From Amycolatopsis albispora (lineage in GTDB: Bacteria > Actinomycetota > Actinomycetes > Mycobacteriales > Pseudonocardiaceae): 64,000 nt of DNA. This document shows, one piece after another, positions 18,157 to 26,906 of this stretch. The notes below the pieces were generated by a model. It was not told the origin of the DNA and searched no databases. It saw only the letters and a program-made list of their open reading frames with translations. The position numbers and the translations under genes are program-made. Every line of letters begins with the position of its first letter. Within the stretch, counting starts at the first letter, position 1. Location of the stretch: the NCBI RefSeq assembly GCF_003312875.1, contig NZ_CP015163.1:3100001-3164000 (forward strand). Direction: 5' to 3'.

Positions 18157-18531
18157 GTGTCGGACAACGCTGGACACCAGCCTCAGAATTCCCCCGGAAC
18201 GGACGCCGACGGCATCCGCGAGCTCGAGACCATTCCCAGTGTAGAGGTGATCAGCCGCGCCGCCGTGATGCTGATGTCGGCGGGCGCCGAGCGGCTCGGC
18301 CTCGCCGACGAGGACCCGGACACCAGCCCGCGCCGCGACCTCGACGAGGCGCGGCGCCTGATCACCGCGCTGGCCGGGCTGGTCACGTCGTCGGCGGAGT
18401 ACCTCGGCGCGCACGCCGGCCCGCTGCGCGACGGGCTGCAGTCGCTGCAGAAGGCCTTCCGCGAAGCGTCGGCCGTGCCGGACGCGCCCGGCCAGGGGCC
18501 CGGCGAGAAGTACACCGGCCCCGTGCACTGA
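18157..18531 (+). CDS. DUF1844-domain protein
   Basis: A 124-residue soluble protein of unknown function. The DUF1844 core spans about residues 24-100: [20 protein letters not shown] then [19 protein letters not shown], an amphipathic helical hairpin. The GTG at 18157 is taken as start. Members are commonly found divergent from or next to infC in actinobacteria, as here. The C-terminus is Pro/Gly-rich and probably flexible. Confidence 0.85.
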   Translation: MSDNAGHQPQNSPGTDADGIRELETIPSVEVISRAAVMLMSAGAERLGLADEDPDTSPRRDLDEARRLITALAGLVTSSAEYLGAHAGPLRDGLQSLQKAFREASAVPDAPGQGPGEKYTGPVH

Positions 18532-18544
18532 GTCACACCCGGCA

Positions 18545-18566
18545 GGGACCCTGGCGGTCCCGTTTT
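18545..18566 (+). terminator. Rho-independent-type terminator after the DUF1844 gene
   Basis: GGGACC and GGTCCC form a six-pair stem with the loop CTGGC, followed directly by GTTTT. It lies 14 bases past the DUF1844 stop and separates that gene from the GntR-acdS operon. Confidence 0.65.
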
Positions 18567-18573
18567 CCGACAG

Positions 18574-18585
18574 CTAACATGTTAG
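18574..18585. promoter_or_regulatory. Perfect palindrome at the GntR gene start (candidate operator)
   Basis: CTAACATGTTAG is a perfect 12-bp palindrome ending two bases before the ATG of the GntR gene. FadR-type GntR proteins bind short palindromes of this size, and the position would block initiation, so autoregulation is likely. TAACAT inside it may also act as the -10. Confidence 0.55.
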
Positions 18586-18587
18586 AT

Positions 18588-19238
18588 ATGAGTGCCCTGA
18601 AGCCGGTCCGGCGTGTGCTGCTGCGCGACGAGGCGTACGAACTCCTGCGCCGCGCGATCATCACCGGGGAGCTGGCGCCGGGGCAGCAGCTGCGCGAGCA
18701 CGACCTGGCCGCGGAGCTGGGACTCTCCCGCGCGCCGGTGCGGCAGGCGCTGACCAGGCTGACCGCCGAGGGCCTGGTCGAATCGAAGCCGCAGAGCTTC
18801 ACCAGGGTCGCGCCGCTGGAGAGCGACGACGTGCGCGACGCGCTCCAGCTGACCCGCGTGCTGCACGAGTTCGCCGTGCGCACGGCCCGGCTCGGGCCAG
18901 TGCACCTGGACCGGATGCGGGCCGCAAACGCGAAGTTCGCGGCGGCGGTCGAAGCCCGCGACGTCGACGCGGCGATCGAGGCGGACGACGAGTTCCACGA
19001 CGTACCGGTGGAAGCCTGCGGGAACCGCGCGGTCGCCGAAACGCTCGACCGCTACACCCCGCTCCTGCGCCGCCTCGAGCGCGCGCGGTTCTCCAGCCTG
19101 CCCGCGCACCGCTCGGTGCGGCGGCACGAACAGCTCATCGACGCCTGCGCGGCGGGTGACACCGGCGAAGCCGTCCGGATCACCGGCCGCATCTGGGCCG
19201 AACTCGGCGACCTGATGGACGCCGGAGAGGAAACCTGA
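18588..19238 (+). CDS. GntR-family regulator, FadR/FCD subfamily
   Basis: A 216-residue regulator: winged HTH at about residues 8-75 ([20 protein letters not shown] then [21 protein letters not shown]) and a helical FCD ligand domain. The FCD part keeps the probable metal-site residues ([13 protein letters not shown] and a later His in [10 protein letters not shown]). It is coupled to the ACC deaminase gene by a TGATG overlap, so it probably controls that gene in response to ACC or a product. ATG 18588 is used; another ATG at 18579 lies inside the palindrome. Confidence 0.85.
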   Translation: MSALKPVRRVLLRDEAYELLRRAIITGELAPGQQLREHDLAAELGLSRAPVRQALTRLTAEGLVESKPQSFTRVAPLESDDVRDALQLTRVLHEFAVRTARLGPVHLDRMRAANAKFAAAVEARDVDAAIEADDEFHDVPVEACGNRAVAETLDRYTPLLRRLERARFSSLPAHRSVRRHEQLIDACAAGDTGEAVRITGRIWAELGDLMDAGEET

Positions 19239-20236
19239 TGCCACTTGCCGACTTCCCCCGCCACCCGCTGCTGTTCGGCCCGTCGCCGGTGCACCGGCTG
19301 GACCGGCTCACCCGGCACCTCGGCGGGGCGGAGGTCTGGGCCAAGCGCGAGGACGTCAACTCCGGGCTCGCGTACGGCGGCAACAAGACCCGCAAGCTGG
19401 AGTACCTGGTCGCCGACGCGCTGGCGAGCGGCGCGGACACGCTGATCTCGATCGGCGGCGTGCAGTCCAACCACACCAGGCAGGTGGCCGCGGCCGCCGC
19501 GCGCACCGGGCTGAACGCCGTGCTGGTGCAGGAAAGCTGGGTGGACTGGAAGGACCCCGGTTACGACCGGGTCGGCAACATCCAGCTGTCGCGGCTGATG
19601 GGCGCCGACGTCCGGCTGGTCGACGCCGGGTTCGGCATCGGGTTCAAGGAGAGCTGGGAGCAGGCGATCGCCGAGATCGCGGCGCGTGGCGGCAAGCCGT
19701 ACGCGATTCCGGCGGGTGCATCGGATCACCGGCTGGGCGGGCTCGGCTTCGCGACCTGGATGCGGGAAGTCGAGGCGCAGGAACGGGAACTCGGCGTGTA
19801 CTTCGACACGATCGTGGTCTGCTCGGTGACCGGCAGCACGCAGGCGGGCATGATCGCCGGGGCGGCGCTGGGCGAGCGGCCGCGCCGGATCGTCGGCATC
19901 GACGCCTCGGCGAAGCCCGCGGAAACCCGGGCGCAGGTGGGCCGGATCGCGAAGGCGACGGCCGAGCTGATCGGCACCCCGCGCGAGCCGGACGAGGTGA
20001 TCCTCGACGAGCGGTACCACGCCGGGATCTACGGCGTGCCCGACGAGTCCACTGTGGACGCAATGCGCACGGCGGCCCGGCTGGAGGGGATGATCACCGA
20101 CCCGGTGTACGAGGGCAAGTCGATGGCCGGGCTGATCGACCTGGTCTCACGCGGGGAGATCCCGCGGGATTCGACGGTGCTCTACGCGCACCTGGGCGGG
20201 CAGCCCGCGTTGAGCGCGTACAGCGAACTTCCCTGA
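19238..20236 (+). CDS. acdS: 1-aminocyclopropane-1-carboxylate deaminase
   Basis: PLP enzyme that opens ACC, the ethylene precursor of plants, to 2-oxobutanoate and ammonia. The 332-residue protein has the PLP Lys at residue 50 in [13 protein letters not shown], the [16 protein letters not shown] strand, [11 protein letters not shown] phosphate loop, and the late motifs [14 protein letters not shown] and [13 protein letters not shown]. The Glu and Leu in those two late motifs are the residues that mark true ACC deaminases rather than D-cysteine desulfhydrases. It is the second gene after a GntR regulator. A plant-associated or soil lifestyle is implied. Confidence 0.92.
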   Translation: MPLADFPRHPLLFGPSPVHRLDRLTRHLGGAEVWAKREDVNSGLAYGGNKTRKLEYLVADALASGADTLISIGGVQSNHTRQVAAAAARTGLNAVLVQESWVDWKDPGYDRVGNIQLSRLMGADVRLVDAGFGIGFKESWEQAIAEIAARGGKPYAIPAGASDHRLGGLGFATWMREVEAQERELGVYFDTIVVCSVTGSTQAGMIAGAALGERPRRIVGIDASAKPAETRAQVGRIAKATAELIGTPREPDEVILDERYHAGIYGVPDESTVDAMRTAARLEGMITDPVYEGKSMAGLIDLVSRGEIPRDSTVLYAHLGGQPALSAYSELP

Positions 20237-20243
20237 CCGGAAG

Positions 20244-20300
20244 GTGTCACGAATGTGGCTTTCGGGACGCGAAACGTCTCGAAAGCCACATTCGTGACAC
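20244..20300. terminator. Long inverted repeat, bidirectional terminator / repeated intergenic hairpin
   Basis: Two 26-base arms (20244-20269 and 20275-20300) pair with one mismatch around a five-base loop; each arm contains ACGAATGTGGCTTTCG or its complement. It sits between the convergent acdS and ridA genes. The same arm sequence recurs in the hairpin broken by the insertion element at 28.1-29.5 kb, so this is a dispersed hairpin family and not just a local terminator. Confidence 0.8.
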
Positions 20301-20304
20301 GGGA

Positions 20305-20691
20305 TCAATCCCCGATGACGGCGAGGACGTCGATTTCGACCAGGAGGCCGGCGGGCAGGCCGACGTAGACCGTGGTGCGCGCCGGGAACGGCTCGCCGCC
20401 GATCAGTTCGTTGTAGACCTCGTTGAACTCGGCGAAGTGCCCGGTGTCGGTCAGGTAGGCCCGCACCATCACCACGTCGTCCCAGCTCGCCCCGGCCGCC
20501 TCCAGCACCGCGGTCAGGTTCTTGACCGTCTGCCGGGTCTGCTCGCCGACCGAATCCCCGACGATCTTGTTCGTCCCGGGTTCGAAGGCGACCTGGCCGG
20601 CCAGCTGCAGGATGTTCCCCTTGCGAACGGCCTGCGCGAAGTTCGCCACCGGCGTCGGGGCGTTCTCCGTGCTGATCGCGACCTTGCCCAT
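20305..20691 (-). CDS. RidA-family enamine/imine deaminase
   Basis: A 128-residue protein of the RidA/YjgF family: ENAPTPVANFAQAVRKGNIL at the N-terminus, GQTRQTVKNL-type helix, VVMVRAYLTD, and the C-terminal PFPARTTVYVGLPAGLLVEID with the catalytic Arg. Such proteins speed release of ammonia from enamine/imine products of PLP dehydratases, which fits the beta-hydroxy-D-amino-acid dehydratase encoded nearby. ATG 20691 has GGAAGG at 9 bases; ATG 20700 would overlap the IclR stop (ATGA). Last gene of kdgK-like/iclR/ridA. Confidence 0.88.
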   Translation of the reverse strand: MGKVAISTENAPTPVANFAQAVRKGNILQLAGQVAFEPGTNKIVGDSVGEQTRQTVKNLTAVLEAAGASWDDVVMVRAYLTDTGHFAEFNEVYNELIGGEPFPARTTVYVGLPAGLLVEIDVLAVIGD

Positions 20692-20696
20692 GTGCT

Positions 20697-21458
20697 TCAT
20701 CCTTCCGTGTTCCTCGCTCCCGTCCATCCACTGTGGATGGACGCCTCCTCGGCGGCCGACACCAGTTCCGGTACCAGCGCGAGCAGTCCGTCGTAGTCCA
20801 GCAGCACCTTCGGCACCGAAAGGCTGGCCGCGGCCAGCACCTCGCCGCCCGCCCCGCGCACGGGGGCGGCGATGCAGTGGATGAAGTCCTCGTGCTCGGC
20901 GTTGTCCACCGCGTACCCGCGGCGCTCCACCTGCTCCAGCTCGGCCAGGTACCCGGCTGCCGAAGTGATCGTATTCGCGGTCAGCCGCACGTAGTCCACG
21001 CGGTGAGCCACCTCATGCCGCCGGTCCGGCGGGAACGAGGCGACCAGCACCTTGCCGACCGCCGTGCAGTGCAGCGGCGCGCGCTTGCCGACCCGCGAGT
21101 ACATCCGGACCGAATGCCGTCCCTCGTACTTGTCGATGTAGACCACCTCGCCGTCGTCGTAGCTGGCGAGGTGCACGGTGTGCCCGGTGCGCGCGTTGAG
21201 CGCGGCGAGCGCGGGCTGCGCGGCGCGGCGCACGTCGTAGCCTTCGAGCGCCTGGTTGGCCAGGTCGAACAACGCGGTGCCGAGCCGGTAGTACCGCGTG
21301 CCGTCGCGGCGGACGAAGTGGTGCTGCTCCAGGGTGCGCAGCAACCGCAGCACGGTCGACTTGTGCACGCCGACCTCCTCGGCGAGCTGGTCGAGGGTCT
21401 TGTGCTCCTTCGCCAGCCCCGCGAGCACGATGAGCGCCCGGTCCAGGCTCTGGCTCAT
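20697..21458 (-). CDS. IclR-family transcriptional regulator
   Basis: A 253-residue IclR protein with an N-terminal winged HTH (LDQLAEEVGVHKSTVLRLLRTLEQ, about residues 20-43) and a GAF-like effector domain whose core is RAPLHCTAVGKVLVA and EDFIHCIAAPVRG. Usual length. It lies between the sugar kinase gene (4-base overlap) and ridA, divergent from the dehydratase operon. Repeats at 22509-22537 and at 29583-29613 are the best candidates for its sites, so it probably governs both operons. Confidence 0.9.
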   Translation of the reverse strand: MSQSLDRALIVLAGLAKEHKTLDQLAEEVGVHKSTVLRLLRTLEQHHFVRRDGTRYYRLGTALFDLANQALEGYDVRRAAQPALAALNARTGHTVHLASYDDGEVVYIDKYEGRHSVRMYSRVGKRAPLHCTAVGKVLVASFPPDRRHEVAHRVDYVRLTANTITSAAGYLAELEQVERRGYAVDNAEHEDFIHCIAAPVRGAGGEVLAAASLSVPKVLLDYDGLLALVPELVSAAEEASIHSGWTGARNTEG

Positions 21459-22438
21459 GCGCGCACCACTCCTTCGTCGGTCAGCCGGGTCGCCGCCCAG
21501 GCCCGCTCGTCGGCGGCGAGCAGTTCGGCGACCACCCCGGGGGGCAGCGGCGGCCCCACGTCGTCGTGCGTGCGCAGCGTAGATGCCGCCTGGAGGTGCC
21601 CGGACCGCAACCGGGTCAGCGGGTCCGCCCCGCGCAGGGTGGCGGCGAGGAAACCGGCCGCGAAGGCGTCCCCGGCGCCGACCGGCTCGACCACGTCCAC
21701 CTTCAGCGCGGGCGCGAACACCGGTTCGCGATCGCCTTCGAGCAGGGTCGCGCCGCGCGCGCCGTGCTTGATCACCAGCGTCTCGGGCTCGGGCAGGCGC
21801 TTGCGCAGCACACCGGGATCGCCGCTCCCCCAGACGATTTCGGCTTCGTCGTCGCCCGCGAGCACCACGTCGGCCCGCCGGGCCAGCGCGGTCAGCTCGG
21901 CGGCGGGATCGCGGCCGGACCACAGCACCGGGCGGAAGTTCAGGTCGAACGAGACCCGCGTGCCCGCCCGCGGCAGGGCCAGCACCGCGCGCACGAGTTC
22001 GGCGCAGGAAGCCGACAGCGCGGGCGTGATCCCGCTCAGGTGGATCACGCCGACCGCGCCGAGGTCGAGGTTCCGCAGCAGGTCCGGGCCCATCGCCGAA
22101 GCCGCCGAACCGGACCGGTAGTAGCGCACCGGGCTGCCGCCGGAGCTGCTCTCCTTGACGTACAACCCGGTCGGCCGCGCCGGATCGACGACGGCACCGC
22201 CGACGTCCACCCCCGCGGCCGCGATCTCCTCGAGCAGCGCGCGCCCGAACGGATCGTCGCCGACGGCGCTGGCCCAGCGGCTGCGCAGGCCGAGCGCGGC
22301 GAGGTGGCAGGCCACATTGGACTCCGCACCGCCGATCGTGCGCTGCCAGGACCGCACGCGGTGCGGCGGCCCGGCTTCACCAGGGACAAAAAGCGCCATC
22401 GACTCGCCGATGCAGAGCACTTCCGGCAGGTTGGACAA
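21455..22438 (-). CDS. kdgK: PfkB-family sugar kinase, probable 2-keto-3-deoxygluconate kinase
   Basis: A 327-residue ribokinase-fold enzyme. It opens EVLCIGESMALFVP, has the GGAESNVACHLAALG nucleotide/sugar region, RVSFDLNFRPVLW, and the catalytic VEPVGAGDAFAAGF anion hole. The NFRPVLW and GGAESN motifs are typical of KDG kinases. It would phosphorylate KDG to KDPG, the end product expected from D-glucosaminate dehydration by the divergent gene. First gene of a minus-strand operon with iclR and ridA. Exact sugar specificity is inferred; a fructokinase-like activity is the alternative. Confidence 0.82.
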   Translation of the reverse strand: MSNLPEVLCIGESMALFVPGEAGPPHRVRSWQRTIGGAESNVACHLAALGLRSRWASAVGDDPFGRALLEEIAAAGVDVGGAVVDPARPTGLYVKESSSGGSPVRYYRSGSAASAMGPDLLRNLDLGAVGVIHLSGITPALSASCAELVRAVLALPRAGTRVSFDLNFRPVLWSGRDPAAELTALARRADVVLAGDDEAEIVWGSGDPGVLRKRLPEPETLVIKHGARGATLLEGDREPVFAPALKVDVVEPVGAGDAFAAGFLAATLRGADPLTRLRSGHLQAASTLRTHDDVGPPLPPGVVAELLAADERAWAATRLTDEGVVRA

Positions 22439-22464
22439 ACCCGACTCCCCGCGTTTTCTCGCCG

Positions 22465-22537
22465 TTGACCAGTCGCGACCCGGATGCTACACCTATGCCA
22501 CGCAATATGCGCAACGCCCGTTGCAACATATGCAACG
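22465..22537 (+). promoter_or_regulatory. Promoter and candidate IclR operator for the dehydratase operon
   Basis: TTGACC (22465-22470) and TACACC (22488-22493) are spaced 17 bases apart. Just past the start site is the perfect palindrome GCAACGCCCGTTGC (22511-22524), which runs into a second, TTGCAACATATGCAA-type element (22521-22535). A similar 29-base block occurs in front of the das-like operon. The layout fits a repressor acting as a roadblock. The regulator is inferred to be the adjacent IclR protein. Confidence 0.65.
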
Positions 22538-22552
22538 CTTGGAGGCTGGCTG

Positions 22553-23851
22553 GTGAGCTGCGAGATCAACGAGGCCGCGCTGGAAAGCGCCCGGAACGAA
22601 ACCCTCGACTGGCGATTCAAGTCGATCCCGGCCGCGCTGTCCGGCCGCCGGATCGGTGACGCCGCGGCGGCCGAACCGGACCTGTTCGCCGACGGCTTCC
22701 TCGGCCCGGTCGTGGTGCTCGAGGAGGCGGCACTCGCGCACAACCTGCGGGAGATGGCGAAGTGGTGCGCCGCGCACGGGGTCGAGCTGGCCCCGCACGG
22801 CAAGACCACGATGGCGCCCGCGTTGTTCGCCCGGCAGATCGAGCACGGCGCGTGGGGCATCACCGCGGCGAACGCGAGCCAGCTGCGGGTCTACCGCGCG
22901 TTCGGCGTCTCCCGGGTCCTGCTGGCCAACCAGCTGGTGGACCCGGCCGCGCTGCGCTGGCTGTCCGCCGAGCTGGACGCCGACCCCGGCTTCGAGTTCA
23001 CCTGCTGGGTCGATTCGACCGAGGGCGTGACGCGGATGAACGCCGCGCTGACCGGCACGCGACCGGTGGACGTGCTGGTGGAGCTGGGCGCCGACGGCGG
23101 CCGCACCGGCGCCCGCGACCAGGCCACCGCGCTCGCCGTCGCCGAAGCCGTGCACGCCAGCCCGGCGCTGCGGCTGGCCGGGGTCGGCGGGTACGAAGGC
23201 GCACTCGCCCACGACGCGAGCGAGGCGTCCCAGGCCCGGGTGAAGTCCTATGTGGACGATCTGCGTGCGCTGACCGTCGACCTGCACGGGCGCGGCCTGT
23301 TCGCCGACGTGGACGAGATCATCGTGACCGCGGGCGGCAGCGCGTACTTCGACCAGGTCGCCGAAGGCATCACCACCGGCTGGCCGGACGGGCTCACCAT
23401 CCGCCCGGTGCTGCGCAGCGGCGCCTACCTCACCCACGACGACGGCTTCTACCGCGGCATCTCCCCACTGGGCGAGCACCCGCGCACCACCGGCGCCGAG
23501 CCGTTCCGGTCCGCGCTGCGTGCCTGGGCGCTGGTGACCTCGAAGCCGTCGGGCGAACTGGCGCTGCTCACCATCGGCAAGCGCGACGCGTCCTTCGACG
23601 AAGGACTGCCCGAACCGCAGCTGCGGCGCGGTCCCGACGACCGCGTGGACGCGCTGAGCGGCCACACCATCACCGCGATGAACGACCAGCACGCCTTCCT
23701 CTCGCTGCCGCCCGGTTCGCCGGTCGCGGTCGGCGACTGGATCGGGCTCGGCCTGTCGCACCCGTGCACGGTGTTCGACAAGTGGCCGCTCATCCCGGTG
23801 GTGGCCGCCGACGGCCGCACGGTCGTCGACTTCGTCCGGACCTACTTCTGA
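22553..23851 (+). CDS. PLP-dependent beta-hydroxy-D-amino-acid dehydratase (DSD1 / alanine-racemase N-terminal fold), possible D-glucosaminate dehydratase
   Basis: A 432-residue fold-III PLP enzyme. The Schiff-base Lys is K84 in ELAPHGKTTMAP; a TIM barrel follows (VLVELGADGGRTGARD, AGVGGYEGAL) and then the D-serine-dehydratase-like beta domain with ALLTIGKRDASFDEGLPEP and the putative metal-site pair near MNDQHAF and LSHPCTVFDKW. The family eliminates water and ammonia from D-serine, D-threonine or similar amino acids; D-glucosaminate, itself a beta-hydroxy-D-amino acid, would give KDG. GTG 22553 has GGAGG with 7-base spacing. Neighbours supply a deacylase, transporter, RidA and KDG kinase. 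A D-serine/D-threonine substrate remains possible. Confidence 0.8.
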   Translation: MSCEINEAALESARNETLDWRFKSIPAALSGRRIGDAAAAEPDLFADGFLGPVVVLEEAALAHNLREMAKWCAAHGVELAPHGKTTMAPALFARQIEHGAWGITAANASQLRVYRAFGVSRVLLANQLVDPAALRWLSAELDADPGFEFTCWVDSTEGVTRMNAALTGTRPVDVLVELGADGGRTGARDQATALAVAEAVHASPALRLAGVGGYEGALAHDASEASQARVKSYVDDLRALTVDLHGRGLFADVDEIIVTAGGSAYFDQVAEGITTGWPDGLTIRPVLRSGAYLTHDDGFYRGISPLGEHPRTTGAEPFRSALRAWALVTSKPSGELALLTIGKRDASFDEGLPEPQLRRGPDDRVDALSGHTITAMNDQHAFLSLPPGSPVAVGDWIGLGLSHPCTVFDKWPLIPVVAADGRTVVDFVRTYF

Positions 23852-23860
23852 GGGCGGCTC

Positions 23861-25459
23861 ATGGAACTCGTGATCAGGGGCGCGTGGATCGCCGACGGCA
23901 CCGGCGCCCCCATCGAACCCGGTGACGTCGGCGTCGATGGCGGCCGCATCGCGGCGATCGGCGCGCCCGGCTCCCTCAGCGGGCGCCGCACGCTCGACGC
24001 CGACGGCCTGGTGCTCTCCCCCGGCTTCATCGACATGCACTCCCATTCGGACATCCAGGTGCTGGCCCAGCCGGACCACCTCGCGAAGGTGTCGCAGGGC
24101 GTGACCACCGAGGTGCTGGGCCAGGACGGGCTGTCCTACGCCCCGGTCGACGACTCGACGCTGGCCGCGCTGCGCGCCCAGCTCGCCGGGTGGAACGACG
24201 ACCCGCCGGGCTTCGACTGGAACTGGCGCTCGGTCGGCGAGTACCTCGACCGGCTCGACCAGGGCATCGCGGTGAACGCCGCGTACCTCATCCCGCAGGG
24301 TTCGGTGCGCATGCTGGCGGTCGGCTTCGACGACCGGCCCGCCACCGAGGACGAGCTGAACCGGATGCGCGAGCTGCTGGTCACCGGGCTGGCCGAAGGC
24401 GCGGTCGGCATGTCGTCGGGCCTGACCTACACCCCGGGCATGTACGCGAGCACCGAGGAACTCGTCGAGCTGTGTGCCGTGGTCGGCGCGCACGGCGGCT
24501 ACTACAGCCCCCACCACCGCAGCTACGGCGCGGGTGCGCTGGAGGCCTTCGCCGAGATGGTCGACGTGTCGCGGCGGTCGGGCTGCCCGCTGCACCTCGC
24601 GCACGCCACGATGAACTTCTCGGTGAACAAGGGCCGCGCGCCGGAGTTGCTGGCGCTGCTGGACGACGCGCTCGCCGACGGCTGCGACATCTCGCTCGAC
24701 ACCTATCCGTACCTGCCGGGCGCCACCTATCTGTCCGCGCTGCTGCCGAGCTGGTCGGCCGAAGGCGGCCTGGAGGCGACGCTGGACCGGCTGGCCGACG
24801 CGGGCCTCCGCGAGCGGATCCGCGTCGAGATCGAGGAAACCGGTTCGGACGGCGCGCACGGCGTGCCGATCGACTGGGAGGCCATCGAGATCAACGGCGT
24901 GCGCAACCCGGACAACGCGCACCTCGTCGGGCACAGCGTGGCCGAATCCGCGCGGCGTGCCGGGCGGCCCGCCGCCGAGCTGTACTTCGACGTGCTGATC
25001 TCCGAGCGGCTGGGCACCTCGTGCCTGATGCACGTTGGGCACGAGGAGAACGTGCAGGCGATCATGCGGCACGTCACGCACACCGGCGGCAGCGACGGCC
25101 TGCTCGTCGGCGCGCGCCCGCACCCGCGTGCCTGGGGCACCTTCCCCCGCTACCTCGCCAGGTACGTCCGCGAACTGGGCGTGCTGGACCTCGCCGACTG
25201 CGTCGCGCACCTCACCGGGCGCGCGGCGAAGCGCCTGCGGCTGGCCGATCGCGGCCTGGTGCGCGAGGGATACGCGGCGGACCTGGTGCTGTTCGACCCG
25301 GACACGGTCGCCGACACCGCCACCTTCGACGAACCCCGGCAGCAGGCTCACGGCATTCCGCACGTCTTCGTCAACGGGGTCGCCGCGATCGACGACGGCC
25401 GCGCCACCGGGGCGCTGTCCGGGCACTCACTCCGCAAGCGAGAAAGCACGACCACATGA
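23861..25459 (+). CDS. N-acyl-D-amino-acid deacylase (D-aminoacylase family), possible N-acetylglucosaminate deacetylase
   Basis: Amidohydrolase-superfamily enzyme of 532 residues. An N-terminal beta sandwich (MELVIRGAWIADGTGAP) leads to the metal motif SPGFIDMHSHSD with His60 and His62, then VTTEVLGQDG, EGAVGMSSGLTYTPGMY, HLAHATMNF and a late GSDGLLVGARPHPRAWG with the catalytic Asp region, and the ADLVLFDPDTVAD strand returning to the sandwich. D-aminoacylases release the acyl group from N-acyl-D-amino acids; N-acetyl-D-glucosaminate has the right C2 configuration. It follows the dehydratase after 9 bases and overlaps the GntP gene (ATGA). Confidence 0.88.
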   Translation: MELVIRGAWIADGTGAPIEPGDVGVDGGRIAAIGAPGSLSGRRTLDADGLVLSPGFIDMHSHSDIQVLAQPDHLAKVSQGVTTEVLGQDGLSYAPVDDSTLAALRAQLAGWNDDPPGFDWNWRSVGEYLDRLDQGIAVNAAYLIPQGSVRMLAVGFDDRPATEDELNRMRELLVTGLAEGAVGMSSGLTYTPGMYASTEELVELCAVVGAHGGYYSPHHRSYGAGALEAFAEMVDVSRRSGCPLHLAHATMNFSVNKGRAPELLALLDDALADGCDISLDTYPYLPGATYLSALLPSWSAEGGLEATLDRLADAGLRERIRVEIEETGSDGAHGVPIDWEAIEINGVRNPDNAHLVGHSVAESARRAGRPAAELYFDVLISERLGTSCLMHVGHEENVQAIMRHVTHTGGSDGLLVGARPHPRAWGTFPRYLARYVRELGVLDLADCVAHLTGRAAKRLRLADRGLVREGYAADLVLFDPDTVADTATFDEPRQQAHGIPHVFVNGVAAIDDGRATGALSGHSLRKRESTTT

Positions 25460-26853
25460 CCGGATTCATCGACTGGCTGCAGCACTCCACGGCCGGCCTG
25501 CTCACCCTCGCCGCGCTCTCCATCGCGGTACTGCTGCTGTCGATCATCAAGCTCAAGCTCGAGCCGTTCATCGCGCTGATCGTGGTGGGCCTGCTCACCG
25601 CGCTGGCCGCCGGCGTGCCGGTGGGCACCCTGGTCGGGTCCGCGCAGAAGGCCTCGGATTCCCTGCTGGAAAAGGGTTTCGGCGGCATTCTCGGGCACAT
25701 CGCGGCGATCATCGGGCTCGGCACCCTGCTCGGCGCGATCCTGGAACGCTCCGGCGGCGCCAGGGTGCTCACCTCCTCGCTGCTGCGTGCCTTCGGGGAG
25801 AAGCGCGCACCGCTGGCGATGGGCGTGGCCGGGCTGATCTTCGGCATCCCGGTGTTCTTCGACATCGGCATCTTCGTGCTGGCGCCGCTGGTCTACGTGG
25901 CCGCCAAGCAGGGCGGCAAGTCGATCATCCTGTACTGCATGCCGCTGCTCGCCGGCCTTTCGGTGACGCACGCCTTCCTGCCGCCGCACCCCGGCCCGGT
26001 GGCCGCGGCCGGGCTGCTCGGTGTGGACCTGGGCTGGGTCATCCTGATGGGCGCGATCTGCGGGCTGCCCGCCTGGTTCATCGGCGGCGTGGTGTATTCG
26101 TCGTGGATCGGCAAGAAGATCGTGCTGCCGGTGCCCGAGGAAATGCTGGTGGAGAACGGCGACGACGAGCACGAGAACCCGCCGTCGCTCGGGCTGGTCG
26201 CGTTCATCATCGCGGTGCCGCTGGTGCTGATCCTGGTCGGCACGTTCGGCAGCATCTGGCTGCCCAAGGAGTCCACCACGCTGTCCGGCATCGCCGCCTT
26301 CATCGGCACACCGGCGGTGGCGCTGACCATCGCGGTGCTGCTGGCGTCGTGGCTGCTGGGCACCCGGCGCGGGATGACCGGCAAGCAGCTGAGCGAGCTG
26401 TCGGCCACCGCGCTGCGGCCGGTGGCGATGATCCTGCTGGTGGTCGGCGCCGGCGCGTTCTTCGGCGCGGTGCTCTCGGCCACCGGCATCGGCAAGGCGG
26501 TGGCCGGTTCGCTGGACGACGCCGGGCTGCCGGTGATCCTGGCCGCGTACGTGATCAGCTGCGGCATGCGGATCGCGCAGGGCTCGGCCACCGTGGCCAT
26601 CGTGACCACCAGCGGCATCATCGCGCCGACGGTCACCGAGCTGGGTTATTCGCAGGTGCAGCTGGCGCTGCTGGTGGTGGCCATCGCGGCCGGGTCGATC
26701 ATCGCCTCGCACGTCAACGACGGCGGGTTCTGGATCGTCTCGCGCTACTTCGGCATCTCGGTGGCCGACACCCTGAAAACGTGGACAGTGCTGGAAACCG
26801 TGCTCTCGGTCGCCGGTTTCGCCGTTGCCGCACTGATCATGGCGTTCGTCTGA
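25456..26853 (+). CDS. GntP-family proton symporter (gluconate / D-serine type)
   Basis: A 465-residue polytopic membrane protein with about 12 hydrophobic segments. GntP features include GFGGILGHIAAIIGLGTLLG, GIPVFFDIGIFVLAPLV, AFLPPHPGPVAAAG and, near the C-terminus, RIAQGSATVAIVTTSGI and HVNDGGFWIVSRYF. The family takes up gluconate, related aldonates, or D-serine (DsdX). Coupled to the deacylase by ATGA, it most likely imports the substrate of that enzyme, for example N-acetylglucosaminate. Confidence 0.9.
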   Translation: MTGFIDWLQHSTAGLLTLAALSIAVLLLSIIKLKLEPFIALIVVGLLTALAAGVPVGTLVGSAQKASDSLLEKGFGGILGHIAAIIGLGTLLGAILERSGGARVLTSSLLRAFGEKRAPLAMGVAGLIFGIPVFFDIGIFVLAPLVYVAAKQGGKSIILYCMPLLAGLSVTHAFLPPHPGPVAAAGLLGVDLGWVILMGAICGLPAWFIGGVVYSSWIGKKIVLPVPEEMLVENGDDEHENPPSLGLVAFIIAVPLVLILVGTFGSIWLPKESTTLSGIAAFIGTPAVALTIAVLLASWLLGTRRGMTGKQLSELSATALRPVAMILLVVGAGAFFGAVLSATGIGKAVAGSLDDAGLPVILAAYVISCGMRIAQGSATVAIVTTSGIIAPTVTELGYSQVQLALLVVAIAAGSIIASHVNDGGFWIVSRYFGISVADTLKTWTVLETVLSVAGFAVAALIMAFV

Positions 26854-26906
26854 CGCAGTACCCGAAACCGCCACAACTGTTTCACCACAACTGAAGGAGT
26901 GGATGG

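Noticed and set aside
18588..19238. This GntR protein as DasR, matching the dre site at 29535
   Set aside because: Its C-terminal domain is FCD (FadR type), not the UTRA domain of DasR, and it is coupled to ACC deaminase.
22493..25426. A 977-codon open frame on the minus strand across the dehydratase and deacylase genes
   Set aside because: It is antisense to two clear enzyme genes, has no family motifs and reads as Arg/Ala/Gly/His-rich, the usual by-product of GC-rich coding DNA.
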